Shown here: positions 37,824 to 47,488 of the stretch, one piece after another
How the letters are laid out: each line of letters opens with the position of its first letter
Position numbering within the stretch: position 1 is the stretch's first letter
Assembly: GCF_000355765.4 (NCBI RefSeq)
Contig: NZ_CP021106.3
Location: 777,137 to 841,136, forward strand
Source of the DNA: Nitrosospira lacus
Lineage (GTDB): Bacteria > Pseudomonadota > Gammaproteobacteria > Burkholderiales > Nitrosomonadaceae
DNA length: 64,000 nucleotides
Direction: 5' to 3'
Notes under the pieces: generated by a model
The model's input: the letters and a program-made list of their open reading frames with translations, nothing else
The model's database searches: none
What the model was told of the DNA's origin: nothing
Program-made: the position numbers and the translations under genes

Positions 37824-38562
37824 ATTTCAGCGCTTCCAATACGCCTTCGCCGCACATATCCGTGACCCGAAGGCAAATGCCTGTCCACGGGGTGTTGAAG
37901 CGACGCATATGCGGATATATACAAGACTGGTTTACAACAATGTCGAGAATTTCTTATTGACCTGCTTTCCCGTGCTCAGAAAAGTACTGGGAACGCGCCG
38001 CTGGAAACGGGTCGTGCGCGCTTTTCTTGCCACACATCGCAGCCGCTCACCTTTTTTCAGGGAAATACCTGCAGAATTTATCCAGTACCTGCAAGCGGAG
38101 TGGAAGTCACCCCCAAACTATCCAGAATTCATGCTGGAACTTGCACACTATGAATGGATAGAACTGGCGCTTTCCGTTTCAATGGATGGTCCGGACTGGG
38201 ATCATATCGATCCCGATGGCGGCCTGCTGGAACAACGACCCGTTCTGAACCCGGTGCTCGCCAATCTGTGTTACCGGTGGCCGGTGCATCGTATCCGCCC
38301 GCGCGCTCGAGTCATGCCGATAGAGACCTGCTTACTGGTATTTCGCGATGCCACCGATCAGGTCCAGTTCAGTGAGATCAACGGGTTTACGTCGCGCTTG
38401 GTCAGCCTATTAGAGACTGCCGAGCATACAGGTCAAACGGCACTCGAAATTGTCGCTGCGGAAAGCCGCCATCCCTCGCCCGAAGTCGTGATTCAAGGCG
38501 GATTGGCAATTATGCGCGACTTACAGGCACGAGGCGCGCTGCTGGGCGTTTTGCGTGAATAA
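37804..38562 (+). CDS. DUF2063 protein (BufC/HvfC-like partner of the MNIO enzyme)
   Basis: A 252-residue protein with the DUF2063 domain at the N-terminus ([40 protein letters not shown]), which in studied systems presents the precursor to the MNIO enzyme. A second domain occupies about residues 150-250. The frame extends upstream to 37753 inside the DUF692 gene. The ATG at 37804 was chosen because it follows AGG at suitable spacing and gives the normal family start. It overlaps the DUF692 gene by 20 bases and the next gene by 1 base, so the three genes are translationally coupled. Confidence 0.88.
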   Translation: MSAPLPEFQRFQYAFAAHIRDPKANACPRGVEATHMRIYTRLVYNNVENFLLTCFPVLRKVLGTRRWKRVVRAFLATHRSRSPFFREIPAEFIQYLQAEWKSPPNYPEFMLELAHYEWIELALSVSMDGPDWDHIDPDGGLLEQRPVLNPVLANLCYRWPVHRIRPRARVMPIETCLLVFRDATDQVQFSEINGFTSRLVSLLETAEHTGQTALEIVAAESRHPSPEVVIQGGLAIMRDLQARGALLGVLRE

Positions 38563-39233
38563 TGAATGATCCTGATCCGGAGTTGATCAGGGATGGCATG
38601 AAGCGCAACCCGCTGGATCCCAAAACAATTTCTTATCTCACGCTCGCCCACTACAACGAGCATGCCGAGCATTTCTGGGAAGGAACAAAAGATCATGACG
38701 TCAGCCAGAATATCACGGCGCTGCTGAGGTGTATCAAGGGTCAGCCTCCTTACGCCGTACTAGATTTTGGCTGCGGCCCGGGCCGCGATCTCAAGGTGCT
38801 TACCGAACTCGGCCATATCGCGGTTGGACTTGAGGGTGCCCCGCGCTTCGTTGAGATGGCTCGCAGCCATGCCGGTTGTGAAGTATGGTGTCAGGATTTT
38901 ATGGGACTCGATCTGCCGCATGAATACTTCGACGGCATATTCGCGAATGCCTCGCTGTTTCATGTTCCTGGATGTGAGCTGCCGCGTGTGCTGGCAGAAT
39001 TGTGTAACACGCTGAAGCCGGATGGCGTGCTGTTCAGTTCCAACCCGCGCGGAAATGACGAAGAGGGCTGGACCCACGGGCGTTATGGTGTATATCATGA
39101 TATTGAAAGATGGCGAGGTTATATGACCATTGCCGGGTTTGTCGAAATTACCCACTATTACCGTCCAGCTGGCCGGCCGCGTGCCCAGCAGCCGTGGTTT
39201 GCCAGCGTATGGCGCAAGGCGGCGATGGAGTAG
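38562..39233 (+). CDS. Class I SAM-dependent methyltransferase, coupled to the MNIO genes
   Basis: A 223-residue methyltransferase with motif I VLDFGCGPGRD (about 67-77), the acidic residue after strand 2 (VGLEGAPRFVEMAR), FANASLFHVP and LKPDGVLFSSNPRG. The substrate is not evident. Its ATG overlaps the DUF2063 stop (TAATG), which indicates translational coupling to the preceding cluster. It may therefore act on the same peptide, but the family also includes many small-molecule enzymes, so this is inference. An alternative start is Met13. Confidence 0.82.
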   Translation: MNDPDPELIRDGMKRNPLDPKTISYLTLAHYNEHAEHFWEGTKDHDVSQNITALLRCIKGQPPYAVLDFGCGPGRDLKVLTELGHIAVGLEGAPRFVEMARSHAGCEVWCQDFMGLDLPHEYFDGIFANASLFHVPGCELPRVLAELCNTLKPDGVLFSSNPRGNDEEGWTHGRYGVYHDIERWRGYMTIAGFVEITHYYRPAGRPRAQQPWFASVWRKAAME

Positions 39234-39261
39234 CCTGCAGGGTTCAGGTTTATTTCATCGA

Positions 39262-40461
39262 ATGAAAATAAAAAAAGATGTGATAGTGATAGGCGCTGGC
39301 GCGGCCGGAATGATGTGTGCGATCGAAGCCGGCAAGCGCGGACGCTCGGTTATGCTGTTGGATCATGCATCGAAGCTCGCGGAAAAAATTCGTATTTCCG
39401 GTGGAGGACGATGTAATTTCACCAATCGCCACACCAGGCCTGAAAATTTCCGGTCACACAATCCGCATTTTTGCCGATCCGCGCTGGCACGTTTCACCCC
39501 GCAAAACTTCGTGATGCTGGTGGAGAAGCACGGCATCCATTATCATGAAAAAAAACTGGGACAACTATTTTGCGACGGCAGCTCGCAGCAGATCATCGAT
39601 CTGTTGCGACAGGAGTGCGATGCGGCGGGCGTCGAATGGCAAATTCCATGTCGAGTGAACAATACAAGCCGTATCCACGCCGGTATAGCTCCCGGCGGCA
39701 GATTCCTGCTGGAAACAGATCGTGGCATCTTGACGGCGGATTCATTAGTCATCGCAACCGGGGGCCTGTCCATTCCTCAAATCGGCGCAAGCCCCTTCGG
39801 CTACCATGTCGCCAGGCAATTTGGCATCGCTGTGACGCCGCTGCGGCCAGCGCTTGTTCCGCTGACTCTCTCACTGGATCAACTGGCAACCATCGCCGGA
39901 CTTCCAGGCGTCGCGATTGACGCGGCGGTGAGTTGTAATGGAGCATGCTTTCGGGAGAACCTATTATTTACACACCGTGGTTTGAGCGGTCCCGCAATAT
40001 TGCAGGTTTCTTCCTATTGGCAACCGGGAGTCACGATTCATGTCGACCTGCTACCGGATCTCGATGCGGCGTGGTTGCTCGATCACAGGCACAGCCCCGG
40101 GCTACTGTCCAATCTGATAATGCAATATCTGCCCCGGCGCTTCGCACAGGCATGGTGCGACGACATTATGCCGGGCCAGTCCGCCCGGCCGATAAACCAG
40201 TACAGTGAAGCCGGATTGAAGCAGATTGCCGCTCAATTGCATGATTGGCAAATCATGCCCAGTGGTACCGCTGGATATAAGAAAGCGGAAGTGACACTGG
40301 GCGGGGTGGACACCCGTGAATTGTCATCAAAGACGATGGAAGCGAGAAAAATACCCGGATTATATTTTATCGGTGAAGTGGTGGATGTGACGGGACATCT
40401 TGGGGGATTTAATTTCCAGTGGGCTTGGTCGTCCGGTTATGCGGCAGGCCAGTTCGTGTAA
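39262..40461 (+). CDS. BaiN/HI0933-type FAD-dependent oxidoreductase
   Basis: A 399-residue flavoprotein of the HI0933/YhiN/BaiN family. The N-terminal dinucleotide fold has VIVIGAGAAGMMCAIEAGKRG. The family motif SGGGRCNFTN follows (about 48-57), and the C-terminus carries KAEVTLGGVDTRELSSKTMEA and GEVVDVTGHLGGFNFQWAWSSGYAAG. Its substrate is unknown; BaiN itself was assigned to bile-acid reduction, but most homologues are uncharacterised. The frame opens upstream inside the methyltransferase gene; the ATG at 39262 matches the usual start. It begins 28 bp after the methyltransferase and could be in the same transcript. Confidence 0.87.
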   Translation: MKIKKDVIVIGAGAAGMMCAIEAGKRGRSVMLLDHASKLAEKIRISGGGRCNFTNRHTRPENFRSHNPHFCRSALARFTPQNFVMLVEKHGIHYHEKKLGQLFCDGSSQQIIDLLRQECDAAGVEWQIPCRVNNTSRIHAGIAPGGRFLLETDRGILTADSLVIATGGLSIPQIGASPFGYHVARQFGIAVTPLRPALVPLTLSLDQLATIAGLPGVAIDAAVSCNGACFRENLLFTHRGLSGPAILQVSSYWQPGVTIHVDLLPDLDAAWLLDHRHSPGLLSNLIMQYLPRRFAQAWCDDIMPGQSARPINQYSEAGLKQIAAQLHDWQIMPSGTAGYKKAEVTLGGVDTRELSSKTMEARKIPGLYFIGEVVDVTGHLGGFNFQWAWSSGYAAGQFV

Positions 40462-40627
40462 TCCAGTCCCGTTTCATCAGATATCCCGTACCATGGTTCC
40501 ATGCTGATATATTTCCCATAAATATAAATCGGAATCCCGATTGCCTGAAACGCTGCCAATATTTTCAGGTAAGACGCCGGCTGGCATCTTGCCCTTGCGG
40601 CCACGTCGGAATGAGAACAAAACCGGA

Positions 40628-41968
40628 TTAACGGCCACGTCCGCCCGAACGCTGCAGGGCGGGCATGCGACCCGCAGCAGGTTTTGCCGGGATCCTGGCT
40701 GCTGGCTGCTTGGCACTTGGCTGGCCTCGTCGTTGGCCGCGACCATGTCGCCCCGGTGACTCGGGCAGTATGCGGCGTTGTCCACCGTTGCTTCCATTCA
40801 TGATTGGCTCCGCTTTAATGCCCGGATCGGGCTCGAAACCCGCGATGATCTGTTGAGATAATTCCCGCTTGATCAGCCTCTCAATGTCAGCGAGCAGTTT
40901 AAATTCATCCACACAAACCAGCGACACCGCTTCGCCGTCAGACCCGGCGCGGCCAGTGCGCCCGATGCGATGGATGTAATCCTCCGGCACGTTAGGCAGC
41001 TCGAAGTTGACCACGTGGGGGAGTTCGGAAATATCTATTCCACGCGCCGCGATGTCGGTTGCCACCAGCACCTGCAGGCTACCCGTCTTGAATTCAGCCA
41101 ATGCGCGAGTGCGCGCTGATTGGCTTTTGTTGCCATGTATGGCGAGTGACGGGATACCGCTTTTGATCAGATACTCGGCCAGTTTGTTGGCGCCATGCTT
41201 GGTGCGGGTAAACACCAGTACCTGCGACCAGTCGTGCTTCTTAATGAGATAGGCAAGCAGATCACGCTTTCTTTCACGGTCCACCGGATGCACCACATGC
41301 GTCACATTGTCGGCGGTGGCGTTGCGGCGCGCTGCTTCAATTTTCACCGGCTTGTTCAGGAAACTGGCAGCCAGCGTCTGGATTTCGTCGGAGAAGGTTG
41401 CCGAGAAAAGCAGGCTCTGGCGCTGTTTGGGCAGTAGCGCGAGTATCTTCCTGATCTCGCGAATAAAGCCCATGTCGAGCATACGGTCCGCTTCATCCAG
41501 CACCAGGATCTCAACATGTGACAAGTCGAGAGTTCGTTGCTGCACATGATCAAGCAAGCGTCCCGGAGTGGCTACCAGAATGTCCACACGACTCTTCAGG
41601 CGGGTAATCTGAGGATTAATGCTAACCCCGCCGATCATCGTCATCGAATTCAGTTTCAAGTATTTGCCGTACTTCCGGACGCTTTCCTCCACCTGTGTAG
41701 CCAGTTCGCGCGTGGGAACGAGAATAAGTGCACGTATCGGCGGCCGGCCGCTGGATGGACCTTTTACACTCTTATCGGATAAACGATGCAGGATGGGCAA
41801 GGTGAAGCCGGCGGTTTTGCCGGTACCGGTTTGAGCCCCGGCCATTAAGTCGCTGCCAGCCAGTACAGCGGGGATGGCTTGCAGTTGAATGGGGGTTGGC
41901 TCGGTATAGCCGCATTCAGTTACGGCGCGAATGATTTCGTCGGACAGACCGAAGATAGAGAAAGACAT
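40628..41968 (-). CDS. rhlE: DEAD-box ATP-dependent RNA helicase, RhlE type
   Basis: A 446-residue helicase with the Q motif ([14 protein letters not shown]), Walker A (AQTGTGKT), motif Ib (ATPGRLLD), DEAD box ([13 protein letters not shown]), SAT (LFSATF) and HRIGRTGR in motif VI. The C-terminal 70 residues are a basic Arg/Gly/Pro-rich tail, typical of RhlE-like proteins that bind RNA non-specifically in cold adaptation, ribosome assembly or degradosome work. The start ATG follows AGGAG closely. Confidence 0.93.
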   Translation of the reverse strand: MSFSIFGLSDEIIRAVTECGYTEPTPIQLQAIPAVLAGSDLMAGAQTGTGKTAGFTLPILHRLSDKSVKGPSSGRPPIRALILVPTRELATQVEESVRKYGKYLKLNSMTMIGGVSINPQITRLKSRVDILVATPGRLLDHVQQRTLDLSHVEILVLDEADRMLDMGFIREIRKILALLPKQRQSLLFSATFSDEIQTLAASFLNKPVKIEAARRNATADNVTHVVHPVDRERKRDLLAYLIKKHDWSQVLVFTRTKHGANKLAEYLIKSGIPSLAIHGNKSQSARTRALAEFKTGSLQVLVATDIAARGIDISELPHVVNFELPNVPEDYIHRIGRTGRAGSDGEAVSLVCVDEFKLLADIERLIKRELSQQIIAGFEPDPGIKAEPIMNGSNGGQRRILPESPGRHGRGQRRGQPSAKQPAARIPAKPAAGRMPALQRSGGRGR

Positions 41969-42178
41969 AAAACTCCTGGGGTAACATCGGCCTGTCGCCC
42001 CGGTAACGAGACGCCAGTCTTAGGCAGACGGGTATGGTTTGAAAAACAGAATGGGCAGCGTGAAGACTTGGAGCGAACGCCGCAGGTTAGGATTGTAACA
42101 GATCACGTCCCGGGGCGCCGTTTAGCCGAGATGCGTTTTTTCTCCGTACGAAGCCCGGGGGGATCGGGAGTTACCGGA

Positions 42179-43510
42179 TTAAAGCACGTAGCGGGCTAAA
42201 TCCTCGCTTTGGGACAGGCTATTGAGTCGTACATCCACGTATACGGCATCGATGACGATGGTATCGCCACTGTGTTTCTCGGCGTCGAAGGAAACGTCCT
42301 CCAGAAGTTTCTCCATCACGGTATAAAGACGTCTCGCGCCAATATTCTCGGTTTTTTCGTTAACCGCAAAAGCGATCTCCGCCAGGCGTTTAACCGCATC
42401 GGGTGTAAATTCCAGCTTGATTCCCTCGGTTTCCAGCAGCGCCTCATATTGCCGTGTCAGACAGGCGTCGGTATTGGTGAGGATTTGCACAAAATCGTGA
42501 GCACTAAGACTGGCCAGCTCGACGCGAATGGGGAACCGGCCCTGCAATTCGGGAATCAGATCGGAAGGCTTGGCGAGATGAAATGCGCCGCTGGCAATGA
42601 ACAGGATATGATCAGTTTTGATCATGCCGTATTTCGTGGAAACCGTGGTGCCTTCCACCAGCGGCAACAGGTCCCGTTGCACCCCCTGACGCGATACGTC
42701 CGCTCCGGAAGTTTCCGAGCGGCTGGTGATCTTGTCGATTTCGTCGAGGAACACGATACCGTTCTGCTCGACATTTTGCACTGAACGAAGCTTCAATTCC
42801 TCATCATTGACGAGCTTGGATGCTTCTTCATCGATAATAAGCTTCATTGCTTCACGGATTCTCAGCTTACGGGTCTTTTTTCTTTCCCCGCCCAGATTCT
42901 GGAACATACCTTGAATTTGCGTGGTCAGTTCTTCCATTCCCGGCGGCGCAAAGATTTCCATGTGGGTATGGGCCGCTGAAATTTCGATTTCAATTTCCTT
43001 GTCATTGAGTTCGCCTTCGCGCAGCTTCTTGCGAAATTTCTGCCGGGTGGCATTGTCGCCTTCGCCCGCTTCCATTTGCGAGCCTATCTCCCTTGCCGCT
43101 GGCAGCAGCACATCGAGGATACGCTCTTCAGCATGATCTTCCGCACGGGCCCTCATCTTCTGGGTTTCCTGCTCGCGGGACTGCTTGATGGCGGATTCCA
43201 CCAGATCACGAATAATGGAGTCCACATCGCGCCCGACATAACCCACCTCAGTGAATTTGGTCGCTTCCACTTTGATGAATGGAGCATCGGCAAGTTTTGC
43301 GAGACGGCGTGCGATTTCGGTCTTGCCGACTCCGGTAGGGCCGATCATGAGGATATTTTTTGGCGTGATTTCCTGCCGTAAAGGATCCATTACCTGCTGC
43401 CTGCGCCAGCGATTTCGGAGCGCAATGGCCACGGAGCGTTTGGCGGCGTCTTGACCGATAATGTGCTTGTCCAGCTCGTGGACGATTTCCTGCGGGGTCA
43501 ATTGGGACAT
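42179..43510 (-). CDS. hslU: ATP-dependent protease ATPase subunit HslU
   Basis: A 443-residue AAA+ unfoldase that feeds proteins to HslV. Visible are [21 protein letters not shown] at the N-terminus, Walker A ([10 protein letters not shown]), the GYVGRDVDS pore-loop region, the inserted I domain (about 110-240), Walker B ([11 protein letters not shown]), and the C-terminus ending in ARYVL, which docks into HslV. It lies 168 bp downstream of hslV on the same strand. Confidence 0.96.
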   Translation of the reverse strand: MSQLTPQEIVHELDKHIIGQDAAKRSVAIALRNRWRRQQVMDPLRQEITPKNILMIGPTGVGKTEIARRLAKLADAPFIKVEATKFTEVGYVGRDVDSIIRDLVESAIKQSREQETQKMRARAEDHAEERILDVLLPAAREIGSQMEAGEGDNATRQKFRKKLREGELNDKEIEIEISAAHTHMEIFAPPGMEELTTQIQGMFQNLGGERKKTRKLRIREAMKLIIDEEASKLVNDEELKLRSVQNVEQNGIVFLDEIDKITSRSETSGADVSRQGVQRDLLPLVEGTTVSTKYGMIKTDHILFIASGAFHLAKPSDLIPELQGRFPIRVELASLSAHDFVQILTNTDACLTRQYEALLETEGIKLEFTPDAVKRLAEIAFAVNEKTENIGARRLYTVMEKLLEDVSFDAEKHSGDTIVIDAVYVDVRLNSLSQSEDLARYVL

Positions 43511-43678
43511 GGTTTCAGGGTATCGGTAATAAAGTGGCGGGATCTATGAAACCTGAGGAGAGAAGCAGGCTGGAACTGATATACGGAAGTAAGGGGGGCT
43601 TCGCCGGAGGTGTTCGGCAAAAGATACTGCATCTTCCCCTGTTTCATTACGTCCCACCGGTTACGTTTAGCTTGCACG

Positions 43679-44215
43679 CTACTCCAGAACTTCGATTATA
43701 TGGTTCTGATTGGTATAGATACACAGGTCGCCCGCTATGGTAAGCGACTTCTTGACGATTTCCAGCGGTGTCAGGCTGGTATTTTCCAGGAGCGCGCGCG
43801 CTGCGGAATGAGCGTAAGAGCCTCCGCTGCCGATTGCGGCAAGCCCCAGTTCAGGCTCAATCACGTCACCCGAGCCTGTAATGATCAGTGTGGTTTCGGG
43901 ATCCGCGACAACCAGCATTGCTTCCAGCCGGCGTAAAATGCGGTCGGTGCGCCAATCCTTGGCCAGTTCAACCGCCGAACGCATGAGGTGTCCCTGATGC
44001 TTCTCAAGCTTGCCTTCAAAACGTTCGAACAAGGTAAAAGCATCGGCTGTACCGCCTGCAAATCCCGCCAGAATTTTGTCATGGTAGAGCCTGCGCACCT
44101 TGCGGGCGCTGGCCTTGGCTACGATGGCGCCCAAGGTTACCTGGCCATCGCCCCCGAGCGCCACCTGCGTTCCGCGCCGGGCCGAAAGTATGGTAGTACC
44201 GCGAAATTCTGGCAT
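43679..44215 (-). CDS. hslV: ATP-dependent protease peptidase subunit HslV
   Basis: A 178-residue proteasome-like Thr protease of the HslUV complex. A short propeptide (MPEFRG) precedes the likely N-terminal nucleophile Thr7 (TTILSARRG), as in other betaproteobacteria. Other family marks are [37 protein letters not shown] and [25 protein letters not shown] box lies about 30 bp before the start on this strand. hslU follows. Confidence 0.96.
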   Translation of the reverse strand: MPEFRGTTILSARRGTQVALGGDGQVTLGAIVAKASARKVRRLYHDKILAGFAGGTADAFTLFERFEGKLEKHQGHLMRSAVELAKDWRTDRILRRLEAMLVVADPETTLIITGSGDVIEPELGLAAIGSGGSYAHSAARALLENTSLTPLEIVKKSLTIAGDLCIYTNQNHIIEVLE

Positions 44216-44519
44216 GTGTCAGCGCGAAATGAGTGAGATCGCAGATTATACCTAAATCCGGCGGTTGACCGCTCATTTTTAAGTCATTTTGAGTTAAACG
44301 CCGCGACCCGTCATGATTCTTGCTCCACTTGAACTCCACCTGTCCGGTGAGTTCACATTGCTGTGTCGTTGGCAACGCCCAGGAATGGAGATTAACCCTC
44401 CTTGTACCTCGCCCCCGCATTCCAATAACCGCATGCTATCCCGCCTGAATACCGGATTCGGACAGGACGTCGATGCGTCGAGAAAAAAAGCTGTACGGAT
44501 AGCAACCTGCCGGACTCAT
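44216..44519. other. Intergenic region between xerC and hslV, 304 bp
   Basis: No gene is seen. Near hslV it contains a likely minus-strand promoter and the palindrome GCGGTTGACCGC. No clear sigma-32 heat-shock promoter was recognised, although hslVU is heat-inducible in some bacteria. Confidence 0.4.
44245..44272 (-). promoter_or_regulatory. Probable hslV promoter -10 box with adjacent palindrome
   Basis: A perfect TATAAT on the minus strand (44245-44250) lies about 30 bases before the hslV start. The perfect 12-base palindrome GCGGTTGACCGC... reads as inverted arms GCGGT/ACCGC at 44261-44272, overlapping the spacer and the expected -35 area, and may be an operator. The -35 hexamer itself is poor. 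Confidence 0.4.
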
Positions 44520-45461
44520 TCAGAGGCCCTCATTTCCGGCTTTGATTCCCCTCCCTTTCTTCTTGGCGCGCGGATGCGCAGCATCATAGACTTTCGCCAA
44601 ATGTTGAAAATCAAGATGAGTATAAATTTGTGTGGTGCTGATGCTGGCGTGTCCCAGCATTTCCTGCACTGCGCGCAAGTCGCCACTGGACTGCAGCAGG
44701 TGGGAGGCAAATGAGTGCCGCAGAACATGAGGATGGATATTGGTGCTGATTCCTTGCCGCGACGCCTGAATTTTTAACCGTTGACTGACTGACCGCGGAC
44801 TGATGTTTCTTCCATACCGCGACACGAATAACGCAGTTGCGCCGGGTTTGACCAGCACTTCGCGCAGTTTTATCCATTCGCGCAGGATGCGTGCCGCCTG
44901 GCTCCCTACGGGTACTATGCGAGTCTTGCCGCCTTTTCCGGTAACGCGCGCCGTACCGTCGGAAAAACTCAGGTCCCTCGGCTGCAGGCCGGTAAGTTCA
45001 GCCAGCCGGAGTCCCGAGGAATAACACAGCTCGAACATGGCTTTGTCCCGTAATGCCATTGGGTCATTTTCAACGGGAAAGTCCAGCAGCTTCGCTGCCT
45101 CGTCGGGTGAAAGAGTATGGGGCAACGCTCGGGGCGATTTTGGGGCGTGTACCCCGGCGCATGGATTGCAGGTATAGCCGTGATGACGCGCCAAATAGTG
45201 GTAGAAGCCACGCCATGCAGACAGCATTCTAGCCAGGCTTCTGCCGGAAAATCCCTTTCCGTGACGCTGGGCGACAAAGCGGCGAATATGATGAATTCGC
45301 AATTGATCGAGCGATGTTTCATTCGCGAAGTTGAGCAGGATCGCAATATCATGCGCGTAACTTTTGCAGGTGAGCGATGACAAGCGCCTTACATTGAGAA
45401 GATGGGAAAGATAGGCGGCCGCGAGTACAGCCTGGTTATCTCCGGACGTCATAGTAGCCAT
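44520..45461 (-). CDS. xerC: Tyrosine recombinase XerC
   Basis: A 313-residue site-specific recombinase that resolves chromosome dimers at dif with XerD. The N-terminal SAM-like domain spans about 10-95. The catalytic residues are all present: Arg152 (SGLRLAEL), Lys176, His245 and Arg248 (HVLRHSF), His271 (LGHASIS) and the nucleophile Tyr280 (IYTH). The basic tail is slightly longer than usual. It follows a DUF484 gene by 43 bp, the common dapF-DUF484-xerC order of proteobacteria, which supports XerC rather than XerD or a phage integrase. Confidence 0.94.
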   Translation of the reverse strand: MATMTSGDNQAVLAAAYLSHLLNVRRLSSLTCKSYAHDIAILLNFANETSLDQLRIHHIRRFVAQRHGKGFSGRSLARMLSAWRGFYHYLARHHGYTCNPCAGVHAPKSPRALPHTLSPDEAAKLLDFPVENDPMALRDKAMFELCYSSGLRLAELTGLQPRDLSFSDGTARVTGKGGKTRIVPVGSQAARILREWIKLREVLVKPGATALFVSRYGRNISPRSVSQRLKIQASRQGISTNIHPHVLRHSFASHLLQSSGDLRAVQEMLGHASISTTQIYTHLDFQHLAKVYDAAHPRAKKKGRGIKAGNEGL

Positions 45462-45504
45462 TATGCTGAAGTTATTTTCGGATATTCATACGTTTTTTCG
45501 ACTT

Positions 45505-46173
45505 CTAGAATTGTCGAGCCGGTTTGTATCGTACCAATGCAGCGCTTACCAATTCTCCAAGCTGCGTCAGATATAGGGTTCCCATTTCGGGATAGAAGCG
45601 CTGCGGGTCTTCGCTTGCCATCACCAGCAGACCGATGGTTTGCTCCGCTCGCAAAGGCACCAGTGCAAACGAGCGCAGGTGACCCGCACTTTCCCCGAAC
45701 CAATTCTTGATTTCCTCCAGTACGTGAAGGCCGCAACAGGGATGCACCAGGCTTTCCGTCATGATGTGAATATCAGCACTGGTTTGAGTGAATTCCGGAA
45801 GCTGCGGGCTTTCGGCGGTCAGGTTCCATAGCCTTAGTGTCATATGAGGTATGGAAAAATCCTCATGCAGATTAAAATTCAGTCCGTGCAGCAGATCTTT
45901 CAGGTCCGTGAAGGTAAGCAGCATTATGGCGAGACGATGCATTTTCTGATTGATGGCGCCGTTTTCCTCGCCAAATCGGACCAATTCACCCAGTTTGTCC
46001 TGAAGGATATGATTCTTGTCCCGAAGTGCAATGATTTGCCGCTCGCTGATGGGAATGGCTCCGCCGCCGTGCAGGTGAGGAACCCGGATGTCTGCCAGCA
46101 TGCCGGCATGCTCCTCAAAAAATTGAGGGTGGTCCCGCAAATACTGGGCGACTTCTTCCGAGCTGAATTTCAT
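45505..46173 (-). CDS. DUF484 family protein
   Basis: A 222-residue GAF-like protein of the DUF484 family, of unknown molecular role. The N-terminal EEVAQYLRDHPQFFEEHAGMLADIRVPH is diagnostic, followed by a short coiled coil (about 45-75) and a GAF-like domain. It has no signal peptide. It starts after a good GGGGAG ribosome site and sits between dapF and xerC, a conserved arrangement that suggests co-expression with chromosome and wall functions. Confidence 0.9.
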   Translation of the reverse strand: MKFSSEEVAQYLRDHPQFFEEHAGMLADIRVPHLHGGGAIPISERQIIALRDKNHILQDKLGELVRFGEENGAINQKMHRLAIMLLTFTDLKDLLHGLNFNLHEDFSIPHMTLRLWNLTAESPQLPEFTQTSADIHIMTESLVHPCCGLHVLEEIKNWFGESAGHLRSFALVPLRAEQTIGLLVMASEDPQRFYPEMGTLYLTQLGELVSAALVRYKPARQF

Positions 46174-46232
46174 GTTTCTCCCCGGTTCAATTTTTAGGAT
46201 CCGAATAAATCCCGAGTTTGCGGCAGACTTAT

Positions 46233-47069
46233 TCAGAGAATCTTTAAGTCGATCTCTCCATCAAATACGGTGGTAGCAGGTCCCGTCATCCAGACCGGTT
46301 GATTTTCACCTTCCCAGCGGACGATCAAGTCGCCGCTGCGAAAACTGACTTTAACCTTTGACTCCAGCAATCCGCGTTGAATACCTGCCACCACGGCGGC
46401 GCAAGCTCCGGTGCCACAAGCCAGCGTTTCACCCGCACCGCGCTCATACACCCGCAGACGGATATGACTGCGATCAATCACCTGCATATATCCGGCGTTG
46501 ACCCGCTTGGGGAAGCATGGATGCCGCTCAATCAGTTCACCTTCGGTCAATACCGGAGCATGATCCAAGTCTGCTACCCATTGCACCGCGTGAGGGTTCC
46601 CCATGGAAACAGCGCTGATTTCCACCTGCCTGCCGTCGATATCGAGTGGATAAGTCAGTGCGCGCTTTTCGGCGGCAAAGGGAATCTCCCGCGGCTCAAA
46701 TTTCGGTGCGCCCATATTGACGGTCACTTCACCATTGGCCTCCAATCTGGGAATGATCAGGCCGCCATGTGTTTCCACGCGGATTTCATTTTTATTTGTC
46801 ATCCCGCGGTCATGCACATAGCGAACGAAGCAGCGCGCACCGTTGCCGCATTGTTCCACCTCGCCGCCATCGGCGTTGAAAATGCGATAGCGAAAGTCAG
46901 CGTCGCCTTCAGCGGCTTCTATCAATAGAATCTGATCACAGCCGATGCCAAAATGACGGTTGGCGAGCAGGCGCAGTTGCTCAGGGCCCAGAAATGGGGA
47001 TTGATTTATCCCGTCAATAACGACGAAATCATTGCCCAGTCCATGCATCTTAGTAAATTTGAGTTTCAT
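46233..47069 (-). CDS. dapF: Diaminopimelate epimerase
   Basis: A 278-residue enzyme that converts LL- to meso-diaminopimelate for peptidoglycan and lysine. The two catalytic cysteines are in [10 protein letters not shown] and [13 protein letters not shown]. The start [19 protein letters not shown] is canonical; the frame is open to 47171, but the ATG at 47069 was chosen for this match. The small lptM lipoprotein gene and lysA that precede dapF in many proteobacteria were not found upstream. Confidence 0.96.
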   Translation of the reverse strand: MKLKFTKMHGLGNDFVVIDGINQSPFLGPEQLRLLANRHFGIGCDQILLIEAAEGDADFRYRIFNADGGEVEQCGNGARCFVRYVHDRGMTNKNEIRVETHGGLIIPRLEANGEVTVNMGAPKFEPREIPFAAEKRALTYPLDIDGRQVEISAVSMGNPHAVQWVADLDHAPVLTEGELIERHPCFPKRVNAGYMQVIDRSHIRLRVYERGAGETLACGTGACAAVVAGIQRGLLESKVKVSFRSGDLIVRWEGENQPVWMTGPATTVFDGEIDLKIL

Positions 47070-47488
47070 TAATGAGCCACCCATTTCATCGGACAATTCC
47101 GCCCGCACCGGAAAAGCCAACGAATATATCCCTCCCGGTGCGAGTTTGTTACAGGAAGATACCCCTGTCAATCGGCCGCCATGCCGGCACCATGGCTCCT
47201 TTCACTGCAAAAGCCCCTTTGCAGGCGAAGTGCGGTCAACGAAGACCCCTGTGTCGCACGCCGGAGGATGCGGAAAGAGAAGGAAAAGAAATCAGGCGCA
47301 TCATCATGACCGTGGTGATATACGCTTGGCACGAGCCGCGGCCACATGTACCGTCGCAGGGGCGATACTGCACGGATATGAGCAAAGCGGAAGTTGTATA
47401 AGCTGACTGTACTATTGTCTCTCTTCTTAATACGCGCGTAATTTGGTATTCTACAGTCCCTTCATAAAACTATATGCGGCTGGATAAC
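47070..47488. other. Divergent intergenic region between dapF and metK, 419 bp
   Basis: No credible gene is seen. An open frame on plus (47072-47401) starts 3 bp from the dapF start and has no family character. AT-rich DNA at 47400-47480 should hold the metK promoter; TTGTCT and TAATTT 18 bases apart are a weak candidate. No SAM riboswitch was recognised here. Confidence 0.4.

Noticed and set aside
44216-44420. Sigma-32 heat-shock promoter for hslVU
   Set aside because: A plus-strand CTTGAA and a CTTGTA were seen but are on the wrong strand and lack the partner element at the right spacing.
47072-47401. A 109-codon plus-strand frame between dapF and metK
   Set aside because: It begins 3 bp from the dapF start on the opposite strand, lacks a ribosome site and has no family character.
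47400-47488. Possible SAM riboswitch before metK
   Set aside because: No conserved SAM-I, SAM-II or SAM-III blocks are present; the only riboswitch signal is the SAH type before ahcY.
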